Below, piece by piece: positions 49,260 to 61,900 of a DNA stretch of 64,000 bases (the stretch's first letter is position 1; every line of letters begins with the position of its first letter). The stretch is taken from assembly GCA_021397835.1 (NCBI GenBank), contig JAJFZO010000742.1, positions 2,675,001-2,739,000 of the forward strand. The letters run 5' to 3'. The notes under the pieces were generated by a model that did no database searches, had not been told where the DNA came from, and saw nothing but the letters and a program-made list of their open reading frames with translations. The DNA comes from Moringa oleifera. Lineage: Eukaryota > Streptophyta > Magnoliopsida > Brassicales > Moringaceae. Position numbers and translations under genes: made by a program.

Positions 49260-50053
49260 TAAAATAGCTAATCAATTAAAATTTTCTTGTAATATAATTA
49301 AATATAAATAAAATTTCATTAATTTTAATTTTAAAAAATCCATCCTTGGATAAGCAATTATTACAAATATTGTCAATAATGCCATTTGTAGAAGCCTTTA
49401 CTTTTTTATGAAATTTAATATTTGAAGTGGTATTTTTATTTTTGTTTGTAAAACTTCTTTCAAAACTTTAATTTCACAAGTAAATTCAAACTTTATTTGA
49501 TAATTCATCTTATTCCTAAAAAGAATTTAAGATTATAATAATATTTTTTCAAATTGTCATAACCAAACGATCTTAATTTTTTTAAGTTATACAAAAAATG
49601 AAAGATAGTTTCATATATTTTAAATTGTTCAAGTCTACTTTGAATTGAAAAAATAACTTGATCAACATTTACATAAAATTATTAATTCTAAAGAAATCTT
49701 AAATTGACAATATTACTTTTTTATTTAATTTTTCATCAATATATTTTTTTCTATAATCTATTTTTTTTTCACAAACTAAAGGTTTTATATCCATTTCAAG
49801 TTTTTTTTTAGCTAAAATTATAACAAATGTGAATCCATTTTCTTTATATTTTTCAAAGAAAGAAATAAAATCTTTCAATTGAATTTTAGCAACATTTATA
49901 TGCATATCTTTAGATTATAAGTATTTACTAACTATATTAATTGCAAAATAATATATGATATCAAATATTTTTACATAATAAGAACTCAAAATTTTCAAAT
50001 TTATAAGTCACTGAAAAAATGACTTCACTTTTTATTTTAGGATCTTCATTAAC
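49260..50053 (-). pseudogene. hAT transposase C-terminal relic (ZMYM1-like type), interrupted
   Basis: On the minus strand the stretch reads FEFLLCKNI near 50000, then IQLKDFISFFEKYKENGFTF (open frame 49699-49905), FFRINNFM, LNFIKK and FLKLKLMKFYL near 49310. This is the order of the C-terminal half of plant hAT transposases with a TTF-type zinc finger, often annotated zinc finger MYM-type 1-like, ending in the dimerisation segment. Frameshifts and stops are present. The N-terminal side stops where the copia element begins; a short match (LTKANN) is seen at 56945-56990 on the far side. Confidence 0.75.
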
Positions 50054-50345
50054 TATTTAGAAGAAAGGATAATTGTCACCAAGTGCACTCCTCCACCTTT
50101 AAATAACCATCATCAATTGCACTGCTCCACCAGTAGATAAGCATTAGCAACTAGAGAAGATGCATCAACTGTTACAAGATGTATATGCTTAATTACTATA
50201 AAATATGGGTGTATATAAATTTTTTTTTATATAGTTTTAACTACGTTACATTTATCTATACAAGTGTGCTCAAGTCATACTTCATTCAATAACTTTATAT
50301 TTTACTTTCAAGTGCAAAAATATACTTTTTTGTTCCTTCAAATTA
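50054..50345 (+). repeat. 5' LTR of third copia
   Basis: It starts TATTTAGAAGAAAGGATAAT, where the 3' copy has TGTTAAAAAAAATGGATAAT. The end is set by the primer-binding site at 50351-50362. Boundaries are accurate to a few bases. Confidence 0.7.
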
Positions 50346-50499
50346 TCTTATGGTATTAAAGCAAGCTAATGAATAATATGTTCTTCAGACACCACTAACA
50401 ATGAAAGATTATTCTTTTGTTTCAACTTAGTAATAAATTGCTATCAATCCAACAAATCAACCTATTAATATAAAACTAGTTACTTCTGATAATATTAAC

Positions 50500-51300
50500 C
50501 TTTTATGAAAGCAACAAGTTATAATAAAAGCTCTTACTCTTCAAGGATTTCTTAGTGAAAATGCAACATGTCCACTGAAACTGTATGACTGACTCAATTG
50601 GAAACCAAGTACCTAATCTTGCTTTTAATGATTGGTACTGTTAAAATGCTTTGATTTTTGCTTGGCTTTTTGGTAGTTTTTATTTACCAAATTTAGTTAA
50701 TTATGATACTACTTGCAAGAAGTAGAAGAAACTTAAAACTTTTTTTGCTGCATAAACTAAAGTTAAAGTAGCTAAGCTTAAATAGGATATTCATGGATTA
50801 AAAAAGATTATTTCTTCATGAGAGAATATCTATCAACATTAAAAATCATGGTTGATTCATTAGCTTATGTTAGTCATACATTTAATGATGAAGATCAAGT
50901 ATAACCAATATTACTAATGGTTTAGGACCAAAATATGAGTCAATTGTTGTGCTTGTCACATCTCGAGTATAACCATATATCGTTAATGAAGTTTGAGCTC
51001 TTTTACTAGCCCATGAAAAACAAAGATTGAGAGCTACACTTTAAATTCAGATGAAACTAATCCTTTAACAAATTTGGCCTTGAAAATCCAAAAAGGTAAT
51101 ATGGTACTACTGACTTTTAAGATAAGTTCAATCCATATCATAGCCCTAGTTTTCAATGGGATAAGTGTAGGAGTTGTGGTAGAAGTCAAGGAGGAAAAGG
51201 TTGATCAAATAGTTTCAAACCTTATTGTCTGTGCATGAAATTTAGACATATAATTCAGAAATGTTATCATCATTTTGATCCATACTTTACTAGATTACTT
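50500..51300 (+). pseudogene. Copia gag remnant with zinc knuckle
   Basis: It contains NINLL.KQQVIIKALTLQGF, MREYLSTLKIMVDSLAYVSH, FNDEDQV and, towards the end, C-x2-C-like KCRSCGRSQGGKG. Stops and shifts occur throughout. These are the UBN2-type gag and nucleocapsid segments of plant copia elements. Confidence 0.7.
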
Positions 51301-51629
51301 GTTGAAACAAGCTCAATAGTTGATAAATTTCCTTTTACTCATCTAGCAACAAATCCCTCTACTTATCTAGTTACAAAAAATTCATCAAGTAATGAAGGCT
51401 TCAGCTAACAACCCTGTTATTAATTCCACTACATATAATCAACATGTACCATCAAATTACATCTCATAAGATATGTTAAATGATACATCTAGCTCACAGA
51501 TTCAAGAGCCACGAATTGTATTATTAATGCCTTGAGCAACCTTAGTGTGGGATCTAAGTATCAGTAACTCCAAACTTAAAATTGGAAAAGGCTCAAGTTA
51601 TTAGCCCCATAGTCTTGTTAAGAGGTTAG

Positions 51630-53060
51630 TGGATTAATTTTGATGATAACAAACACAACATAAAAAACTAACATGTTCATCAAGTGTAAAGTACTTATTA
51701 ACAAGAGATGAATATAAGCTAAGGCTTGTATGTGCTTGATAAAGATGAAGGAAGGAAGAGACAGGTCCATGGTAGGATTAGTTTTTTCATCTTTATGTAA
51801 TGCTTTAGCATTATTTGAACAAGATGCATAATCACTCACATGCACCTCATGCATACTTTTTAAGTGTTCTTGTATTTAAATATTATGTTTTAAATCACAT
51901 TTTCAAAACAAAATAGAAACAAATTTCTAAAAAATCTTAATTTGTAAAACATCATATTGGAACTTGTTTTAAGGCTATTGAATAAAGGAAAGGAAGTGAA
52001 TTGAAAAAAGTTAAGATGTATTTCCTTTTGGTTAATGATAAAAGAATTTCGAATTTAATAATGTTTTGTAATTGTTTTTAATTAAATCTAAGAAATATTT
52101 AAAAAAAAAAGGATACATCAGATTTCAGTAAAGTGGGCATGGATTTTAAAAGGATTACATTGAAAAATTTAAAATCAAGTAAGGCATAAGTCAAGGATAA
52201 GCTTTGGCTAGTATCACCGATCAAATTGGCATGTGTTACCTCCAAGATGTTGTCTTTACAAATGCTACCATCCAAATAAGAGGTGCCACCACCTAACTTT
52301 CTATCTTGGTCGATGCAATCGTCCAAACAAGGTTATTTTGAAAAGCTTATCTCTAATGGCTAGTTTGACTGGTATCATCAGCCCATGACCCGATACCATC
52401 TCCTTGACGAGATTCTAAATTTCAAACATCTAAAAATGATGTCTAATGATTATATTTTAAATGAGATGTAAAAAAGTATTTGAAAATACCTTGGACAGAT
52501 CTTTGAACGTCCAAAAGCATATTTTACAATTCTCTCTTTGTTTTCCATCATTCATCTATTGGAGAAATCATCATCTATTGAGCAAAAATCTAAATTAAGC
52601 TTTCTTTGTTTGTGGAGACTTTGAAAAATTCATTTGCTTATAAATCGTGAGAGTCATTATAAAATGAGGGGAGTCATTTTGTTGAAGAAAATATTAATGA
52701 AGAGCATTAAATATTTCAATTTTAATGAAATACATTGTGTTTATAAAGTGACGAGATTCACCTTGATTGTAAAGCTTGGTTGGATGGAACCAAGGGAAGA
52801 TTTAATCGAAAAATTAGTAAAAATCCTCAAATGGAATGCTTGGAAGCGTGGACGCAAGTAAAGATTATCAAACCATGTAAAATCGCTCGAGTTTACTTTC
52901 TTTAACTCTTCTCTTTAATTTCTACAACTTACATATTCATTACTTTATGATGCTTGTTAGATCTAACAAAACATATTTAAAATTCTTACTAAATAAGTAA
53001 GAAGATTTTTAAAATCCAATCTCACCGCCTTCTTAGGTTGCCAACCTTAGGGCCAACACA
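51630..53060 (+). repeat. Probable solo LTR inside third copia
   Basis: The stretch separates the protease part (ending near 51600) from GAG-pre-integrase and integrase (from about 53100) and has no copia coding in it. It begins TGGATTAATTTTGATGATAA, continues C AAACAC, and ends GGTTGCCAACCTTAGGGCCAACA. The start TTTTGATGATAACAAA, and the late segment GTGGACGCAAGTAAAG followed by AAACCATGTAAAATC, are known from the LTRs of plant SIRE/Maximus-type copia elements. No partner LTR is present, hence solo. A matching target duplication was not found. Confidence 0.5.
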
Positions 53061-53149
53061 AGTTTACTCATACAATATATTTGACACTTTTTTTAAGCAA
53101 TTTTGATAGATCATTTGTTTTGAAAAATTTGTTACAAGTTCATAATATA

Positions 53150-54320
53150 GCTAAAAATTTGATAAGTGGGTCATAATTTGCTAGAGATAATTATGTGCTT
53201 TTTAAGTTTCACCCTACTTATTATTTTATTAAGTATCAACATTCAGTCCAAAGGTACTGTTAAGTAAGGTCTCTATTAGTTTTAGCTTCTAAGAGGAATT
53301 ATCATTAATCTTTCTCAACCTTACCTACTACTAGTAAGTTAGCTTTCATATCTAACTTATCTTCCATCATCTTGCTTACCGTGAGTCACTAATGTTCTAT
53401 TAACTGTAGCCAATAAATGTTTTAATTGGTTTTACTTTTAATAATTTTTAAAAACTAGTCATTTAAATTTATGATATCAAAGGTTAGAGCACCTTTTCTA
53501 GAAACTATTAAGTCAGCTTTTAACAAGTCTAATGCTTTTTTTCTTCTAATGATAATTTTATGTTTGCTCATGCTTGTCAACCTTGTAAGAGTCTTAAGAT
53601 GCCCTTTTCACTTTGAACACAAAATACACTCGTGCTTCTGCATTGGTTCATAAAGAATGCTTTGTGTTCTCTAATTGTTTCTGATAATGGTTCCAACCTT
53701 GATTGATGTCACTTCTCAATATACATGGATCCACTCTTAAATCAAAAGCCTTTGTTATCTTTTCTCAATTAATAAATCAAATGGAACTTTAATTCAACGT
53801 TAAACTTAAAATTCTTAGAACTAATTAGGAAGGGGAGTATAGACTAATAACTTCTATTTTAGAAAAATTATTTATATAATGAACTATCTTGCCTACACAC
53901 ATTAGAATAAAATGGTGTAATTAAGAAGCATAGGGACATTATGGTTCAAAGGCTACCTATGTTAGTACAAGTGTCTATTCCAGCTTTTTAATGGGATGAT
54001 GCTTTCTTTTTTGACCTCTATTTTTCTTTCTAATAGGCTTCTAACTGCAAATTTGCGAGGTTTAAGTCCATTGAAGAAGTTATATGCAGTAAAACCAAAT
54101 TACACACTTCTTATCTTTGGTTGCACTTGTTTCTCTTACCATCCAACCTTAATAATCATAAATAATTAGATTTTAAATCCAAAGCTTGCACCTTTTTTGG
54201 TTATAATCAAAGGTATAAAAGTTATAAATGTCTTGTTAATCATGAAAGATAGTTTATTTTCAAGTATGATTAGTTTAACGAACATACTTTTTCTTTGCCA
54301 ATCACCTAAAACATGACATA
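53150..54320 (+). pseudogene. Copia integrase remnant (third element)
   Basis: GAG-pre-integrase and integrase fragments are spread over frames. Clear pieces are ACQPCKSLKMPFSL (53570-53620) and, near 54090-54290, DFKSKACTFFGYNQRYKSYK followed by CLVNHER and FNEHTFSLP. These match the copia integrase C-terminal block. Interrupted by stops. Confidence 0.75.
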
Positions 54321-54749
54321 GATTGCTCCATTCTCAAGTTTCTCCTCAAGACACGTTTTTAGAAAAGGTAATTAACAACTTCACTATGCAGCGCATTTCC
54401 TATCTCTATGTTATCAACTAGCTAATTACTGCTATCTCAATGCCTATGTAACATTCTTATTAATCTTAATTTTATTTTTATTTTTTTAAAATAAGATATA
54501 ATTAAATTATAGAAATATCAACTTATATAAAATTAATGATGAAAATTTAGGTTCTACAGATTTTTTTTTTGTTTTGTTTTTTTGAGTGTGCACATTCTTC
54601 AGCATAGAAAAATCAAGAATTCTCATTTGCAAGAAGCAATAGGAGGGTGAGAAAAACTTTATTACCTCGAAGAATTTAACACCTAGGGATCATTCGAGCT
54701 AAGGATGGTATTTTTAAATGTAAGACAATGAAATTTGTCACAACAATTG

Positions 54750-56690
54750 TTTTAGATAAAAAAAGAACCTACTTTAATTCCTTATGCATTGGCAAAAGAA
54801 AATTAGAAGAAAGATATGAAGAAGGAATTTAATGCCTTGATGAGAAAAAAATACATAGGTTTAGTCCCAAAAAAAAAAGGAAATTGATAGGTCATTTGTT
54901 AGATGTAAATAGGTATATAAAATAAAATGAAATACATATGGATATATTGCTAGGTATAAAGTAAGATATATAGCCAAAAAATATCATCAATTGGCAAGTT
55001 TTGATTACATAAACACATTTAGCCTCGTGATTAAACCATTACTATGAAAGTCATATTCATTGTTGTTCTAACTAAAGGATGGAACAAAGCTATTCGGTGC
55101 TTCATAGATCTGGTTGTTGTGGCCCAAACCGTTAAAACTCCAAAGTTATCCCTAGTTAATGAGTTAGAAACTCATAGTATAATAAGATAAGGGGCGTCAT
55201 TATATGAGCGAGGGGTCCTATGATGATCAAGTCAACTCGTGAATAAGTAAAGTACATAAATGTTAAAAAAGTGTCTAGTTGACTTACTTGAGCATGGCTT
55301 TTTATAGTGTCTGTTATGTCTACTTTAGTATTTTTACCTCTAATTATGATCAATGTAAGATGACTATTTTTACTATTGTGGCTTGTGTTCTATATTTTTG
55401 AGTAGTATAATGCTCTAGAATCCAATTGCTTTAGAGCATTTTAAGTTATACTTAATGTCTTTGGTCGCCTCTCTAATATGATAGTTATCTAGTCAACCCA
55501 GGTCAGGTCAAATGACCTTGAGCATGGGCTTTCTAGCTTGGGAGGCTAATGCCTTTAATGTTAGACCTATGTTTTTGATCCAAAACTACTAAGTATGTCA
55601 TTATTGTTAGACTAAGACAAGCCTCAGGTCCTGATTTGAGATCCTATGAATGAATCTTCATCAGTTTGATTTTAAAAATTCGCAATGATCTATCTCTTTT
55701 CATGAAGTTTACTATCAAATCAATAATATACATATGAGAATATGTAAATGAAATAATTGTCACTAGTAGTGATGACAAAAAAATTACAAATTTGATTTAA
55801 TTAAATAGATGGTTTGCTCTCAAAGATTTAAGAAATATCAATTATTTCTTAGGGATTAAGGTGAAGAAAAATAAAGGTAAAAGTCCACTTCTCTCTCAAA
55901 CCAAATACATTTTTGAGTTATTAAGAAAGGTAAAAATATAAGATGCTAAACTTCTACCAAATCCCATGGTGAGTAGTGCTCAATTGTCTTCTAAAAAAAG
56001 AATCTTTTTGACATTCCCTTCTTTACAGAAGCATAGTAGATGCACTATACTATGCCACAGTAACAAGATCACAAGTCTTATTTTTAGTTAATAAGGTATG
56101 TCAGTTCATGCAAACACATTTAAGTACATATTAGAAAGCTATTAAATGGATATTGTGGTATCTCAATAGTACTTTAGATTATGGATTAAAACTTCACATA
56201 CCTTCAAACTTATCCCTGAATGGTTTTTCTAATGTTGATTGCCACTGATTCAAATGATAGGAAGTCTAACTTAGATTTTTATATTTTACTATAAGAAATC
56301 CTATGACATGGAGTTCTAGAAAACAATATATAGTTGTAGTACTGAAGAAAAAATATAAGTGTCTTGCTAAAGTTATAGTAGAATTGAAGGATCTTGGAAT
56401 ATTGGTTACCAAAACTCTCTTCATTTGTTATGATTATTTGAGCATAACCTATCTTGTAGCCAATCCAGTGCTACATTTAAAAGCTCAACATATATAGAAC
56501 TTGATCATTACTTTGTGAGAGAGAAAGTAAAAGCCAAGCAAATTATGGTTTAATATGTATGAACTCACACATGGACAAGTTGTAGATATAATAACCAAAG
56601 CATTCTTAGCTACTTCTTTTGAAAGATTAAAACACAAATTAAACATGACATCATCAATCATGGCCAATTTGAAGGGAAATGTTAAAAAAA
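54750..56690 (+). pseudogene. Copia RT-RNase H remnant (third element), interrupted
   Basis: The RT start is near 54770-54870 (KKEFNALMRKKYIGLVP), with VVLTKGWNKAIRCF at 55060-55110. The reading is then lost until about 55690. From there RT and RNase H continue: YRSIVDALYYATVTRSQ, FLVNKVCQFMQTHLST, LKLHIPSNLSLNGFSN, then in frame 56303-56497 MTWSSRKQYIVVVL and YLVANPVLHLKAQHI, and finally VVDIITKAFLATSFERLKHK. Many stops, no function. Confidence 0.8.
55120..55640. other. Unassigned insertion in the third copia
   Basis: About 0.5 kb without copia similarity lies between two RT segments. It is less AT-rich than its surroundings and contains CAGGTCAGGTCAAATGACCT, an imperfect palindrome, near 55500-55520. 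A minus-strand frame (55156-55353) has no resemblance to known proteins. It may be a piece of another LTR or a non-autonomous element. Confidence 0.4.
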
Positions 56691-56940
56691 ATGGATAATC
56701 AACACTACTAGCACTGCTCTAAAACCAATTAATCATTATCAATTATAGTGTTCCACCACCATACAACCATCACCAATTAGAGAAACTTGATCAATTGCTA
56801 TAAAATAAGGGTTTTATAGTTTTGACTACACTCTATATTCATTTACGTCCATAAGTGCATGTGCTCAAATCACATTGCATCATAAAGCTATGTGTTTTTC
56901 TTTCAAGCATAAGATATATTTTTTTATATTTCTTCAAATG
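56680..56940 (+). repeat. 3' LTR of third copia
   Basis: It starts TGTTAAAAAAAATGGATAAT right after the polypurine tract and ends near TTTCTTCAAATG. It is the partner of 50054-50345. Confidence 0.72.
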
Positions 56941-56944
56941 TTAT

Positions 56945-58984
56945 TATTAGCTTTTGTTAGTTAAAGTAACATCTTTGATTTGTAAAAATTGATATTTTAT
57001 TACTTCACCATTTTAAATGTGACTTTTTCAACGTGTTTGTAATAATGATGTGAACCTTACCCAAACCTACTTTCTTTTGCCACCTAAGACAAATCCTTAG
57101 GTGTCCAAAAAGAAACAATGATAGATCGAGATGTTCACTGGAAAGCCTCCTTCATGCGAGTATGAAGGGGCAATCAACTCATCTTTTCAATGCTCCTAAT
57201 TAATCACTAAGTGAATTCTAAACGGAAAGGAGTAAACTCCTAATTTTTGGATTGTGTCAAGGCGTAAAAGAATGCGAAACTGAAAGAGAATGAAGAATAA
57301 AAAATGGATTATTAATTTTAGACCTTAGGACTACCATATGGGCTTTCAAGTTTAGCATGAAGACTTAATTAATTGGGTTAAGTCTGGTTGGCCTGAAAAA
57401 CTAATTGGACCTCAATTTGTTTTAAGCTTTTGTCATGAATTAGAAGCACTAGCCTAAAAGATGCTCGTTGAGCCACTTGAGATGCCCTCACACGCTCCTC
57501 ATAACAACTATTTAAAGAAAATAGCAAACTAAATGATTATACTTGCAGTCATGAATCACAATTGAAACCTTGTTGATGAATCGCAAATTTATCCAAATGG
57601 ATTATTGATTTTGAACTTGTTTGAAATTGTTGTTATGCTCACATTACTAAGTTAAGACTCTAAAATTACTTTTTTAACATCTTAATCATTAAGACAATTA
57701 TTGTTTTAAAAAAATTGAATGAGTCAACAAGAAATTAGCAAGAGTCAAGCACTAATTATATATTAAATTTAAATATATTTTTAATTTTAATTTTAAGTGT
57801 GCTTTAATAAATATTTTTTATTTTATTTGAATAAATATTAATTAATTTAATTTTAAATTTTAAAGAAATTATAAAATTATTTTAAAGGCAATAAGAATAG
57901 CCTCTAAAAATATGTATTTTAATGGCTAAAGTTTATAGTTGCCATCATGTATTTATTAATAATGGTTATTTGATAAATATCATTAAAAATACGACAAAAG
58001 AACTTTTAGTAATATATATAGTGGCAATTGTGCTAATTACTGTTAAACAATTGCCATTAAAATTTTGTTTTATTGCAGTGAACCTAAAACATCATCTTGT
58101 AAAAAGTTTTATTTTTTTATTAAAAAAATAAAGAATACATATGTTGTGTCACTCTAAAAAGAAATGTTTTAACTTGAAGGCAACAAGTTAAGGTTATAGC
58201 AACCACAAATGTGTATAAAATGCTTCAAAAGTCTAATAATATTGTACATCTTGTTATATTTCTTTCATATTAGTTTCATTATTATATTTTTGACCTCTTA
58301 TATAATTCAATTAAGATTTTCTATTGTTTTTATATGTTCATAAAAAAAATCTACCTGAAGTGTTATTCACATTTAAATTGACATTTATAAAAATATTTTT
58401 TATTGTTATTCAACTTGTCAAAATATCTACGCACTTGATTACTAACATCTAAATTAATATAAGAGATCATAAATATTAGTAAAACTAAGCTTAAAATTTT
58501 CATTTAAATTTTTATTTCCTTCATGTATTTTATTTTTTTCTTTTCTTTCATTTTCTTTATTTCCTTCTAAGTTATTTTTATTAACATATTATGTAAAGTT
58601 ACAGAATGTGCTACTAGTTGTCTTATTTTCATTACTAATTTCTATTAATTGAACTAATTCTTCTTTCATTAAATATCCATTGTATACTATTTACTACAAG
58701 TTAATTTATCAAGTGTACCTCTCTGCAAATGAATAAATTGTTCTTCTTGCTTTTCTGACCGTTTTGATATTCATATTCATATTCATATTTTCGAATAAAC
58801 ATACATACAACAACAAAATAATCAATGCAAATATCTAAGAACATTTAATATATTAAAATAATAATAAAATAAAATAAAAATCTAAAAACTATAAAACCTA
58901 GTTTATATTATTTTTAATTAAGTTGAAACACTTGCATTATTATGTAAAAAAGAAAACCACCGAAAAAAGTTAGTAGACAAACCA
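56945..58984. other. Unassigned region between copia and hAT elements
   Basis: The first ~50 bases read on the minus strand as a continuation of the interrupted hAT transposase (ending LTKANN). 57060-57560 is somewhat richer in G+C but matches nothing I know. 57780-58980 is AT-rich, with three ATTCAT(A/T) units near 58780. No gene is supported; the frame at 57922-58131 is treated as chance. Confidence 0.45.
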
Positions 58985-58992
58985 ACTTGAAT
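58985..58992 (+). repeat. Candidate left target-site duplication of hAT element
   Basis: ACTTGAAT, compared with CATTGAAT on the right (62594-62601), agrees at six of eight positions. hAT elements make 8-bp duplications. Confidence 0.5.
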
Positions 58993-61900
58993 AAGGCTGA
59001 CCTTAGAGCTATACTTCAAGGGCGATGAGCTAGGACCCCTAAATTTTTGGGGCCCCCATATTTATGTAATATAAATGTGTGTGTGTATATACACATATAA
59101 ATATAATCTTTTGTAAAAATCAAACCCTCTCCCTAGTATTGCCTCCACCTAAATCTTAAAATTTTTAAAAACAAAAAATGTATTCTTCTCTCTCTTTCTC
59201 TCTCTATCTCAAGTTTCAAGACTATAAATGTTTTTTCAGTTTTCAAAATTTTTGATAAGGATGGTAGCCTTTACTGTGATTCGGTTAAGAATCAAGGTCC
59301 AAGTTTTTCTTAAATAATGAATTTGAATCCTTTAGGCTTTTACTTTACATTTTTCATTAGATAACAAAATCAGTTCATTTAATTTCATTCTATATTTATT
59401 CACTTTATATGCCATCATGTTAGTTATTTGCTTGATACATCATTAATTTTTTTTTTCACATATTTGCTAAAAAATTTGTTGCTTGTAGATGTATTTCATT
59501 AAAACTACTAGTCGATTTGAAAAATTCATTAATTCTTCTAAATATTACATGATAACGGTTAATAGAAAAAGTGAAAAAGTAATCCAACAAATTTTGCTAT
59601 TTGCACAACACTTTTCTTTTTCAGTATTATATGGAAGTTGAATAAAAAAGATGGCTTACCAGTTTCTTTATAACTTAGTTTTTCTTGGCATCTTCACATG
59701 TCTCATAGTGATTTGGCTTTTACAAAGATTTTCAAATTTCAATATCTATGTTAAAAAGTTGTTCCACATAGTCATTGTCAATTTGTTTAATTATTCGTTT
59801 TATAATTAACTTCTTCATTATATTTGGCAAACAACCTTGTACTTGCTTAATTTATTTAATCTTTGTATAGGACTTACAATATCATAATAACTTCAGTATT
59901 GAATAACCTCTTTTTTCTTTTTTTATGGTTTATCTCGTATTTAGACCAGCATATAGCAAGTTTTACTACTCTTTGTCCATATGTTTCGCCTTGTTTTTGT
60001 TTATTTTATTGTTAGTTTTATCAATAGTTGTGCATTTTAATTTTTAAATTTGATATTTGTAAAATAAATATGCTTCATAAAAAGTATTAATCAGGAAGTC
60101 AAAAAATAAAAAAATAAAAAAGATTATTAAAACTCAAAAATGTGCTTTTGATAAGTTTTTTTAGGATAATTAAAGATTTAGTTGATGAATTACAATACTA
60201 TAGTAATAAAAAAAATTAAAAGAACATCTGACAGATAAGTAAGAAGAGAGTGAGAGAAAATTTTACCAATAAAGAATAAAAAATTGAGAGAAAATGATGA
60301 TATTAACTTAAATGAACATGTTGATAATATAATTGATAATGAAAACGAATTATAACAAATAGGTCAAGATTGAAATATGTATAATCCAAGAATGTCGGAT
60401 AATATTGATAACAAAACAAATGATCTTTTGTAGAAATGGATCCCATGAGAAATTAATCTCAATTTTCCTATGGATGAGCTTTCTAAACACTTTTCATGGT
60501 TTTATTACACAAAAAAAAATTATCTAATGACGAAAATCAAGATAAAAAATGGCTAGTGTACTTAAAAAGGATGCAAACAAAGTATATTGTTTTTGTTGTA
60601 AGTTGTCTAAATCAGTGCATAATATATGTTTCATAATAGATGAAGGTTTTAATGATTTGAGACATTTATGTCAGAGACTTAAACAACATGAGAATAGTGT
60701 TAAGCATATCACTAACATGAATAATTGGATTGACTTGCAGATTAAATTAAGAAAAAATAAAATAATTAATAAAGATTTACAAGAACAAATTTTCAAAGAG
60801 AAGACTCATTGAAAATAAGTTCTTATTAGTATAATTGTTATGGTGAAGTGCCTTACAAAGAACAATATGTCTTTCCATAGAACAAATGAGAAAATTTAAT
60901 AAAAAATATAATGGTAACTTATTAGGTTTAATGGAAATGATTACAGAATTTGATTTAATGATGCATGAATATATCCGATACATTAAGAATAATAAGGTAT
61001 ATTATCACTGTCTTACTCATAAAATTCAAAATGAATTGATTTTTAGTTTAGTCTCTAAAATAAAAGTGCAGTTTTTTCAAAAATCAAAGAGGCTAAATAT
61101 TTTTTTTTGTAACACTTGATTGTACTCCACATATAAGTCACCAAGAGCAAATGACTTTGATTATACGATGTGCAAATATGTTAATTAGTCTAGAAAAATA
61201 CTTTTTAGAATTTTTTAATGTACATAATACATCTCAATGTGAATTTTTTAATGAATGCATTAATATCTCTTGAACTTAATGGACAAGGTTATCTTCCATG
61301 TACGGAAAAGATTACTTTAATTGAATCCCAAAGTATTGTATGTTCCATGGCTTCTCATTCTCTTAATCTTACTATTTGTGATATGGCACATTTTTATGTT
61401 AAAACAATATCCTTTTTTTTTTTTTGCAGTTATTCAATGCATATATTCACTGTTTAGTAGTTTCACAAAAATTTTTACAAGATTATTTATACGGCTTAAC
61501 TCTCAAATTATTGTCTAATGAACGGTGAAAATGTCAATGTTGAAAGTATAAAGTTGTTAGATATAAAACTCCAAAAAAAAAAAGAAGTTTTATTAGAACT
61601 AGCTGAAACTAGTGTTGAAGCTAAAACAAAGAGTAAAGCTGATAAGTTTAGTCAATGAATTAAAGAATTTTAAGTTTTTGTTAGGCATGATTATTTGGTA
61701 TGAAATTTTGTTTTTCATTAATATGGTTAGCAAAAAATTAGAATGATGATGTCATAGAACAATCGAAAGGATTAATTCTTTGAAAATTATAGAGAAAAAA
61801 GATTTGCCTTTACTATATTAATTAGTGCTGTAAGTCTTGCATTAGAAATTGATATTAAACTCGTTTTTTCTAAAAAGCGACAAATTCAAAAAAAAAATAA

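Larger units (their letters stand above)
50054..56940 (+). mobile_element. Plus-strand Ty1-copia element with diverged LTRs
   Basis: LTRs at about 50054-50345 and 56680-56940 share CACT(C/G)CTC, CACC, ATCAATTG, CTATAAAATA, GGGT, AGTTTT(A/G)ACTAC, GTGCTCAA, and TTTCAAG. The site TGGTATTAAAGC (50351) is a worn primer-binding site, and GAAGGGAAA before 56680 is a polypurine tract. Internal remnants occur in copia order: gag (about 50500-51300), protease (51490-51600), integrase (53150-54320), RT (54750-55120 and 55650-56000) and RNase H (56290-56690). Two stretches do not belong: 51630-53060 and 55120-55640. The element sits in a hAT transposase relic. It is dead. Confidence 0.82.

Noticed and set aside
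57880..58200. Possible DNA transposon end (repeated TTGCCAT/GGCAATTG motifs)
   Set aside because: The motifs are short, no matching inverted partner was found, and no coding remnant is nearby.
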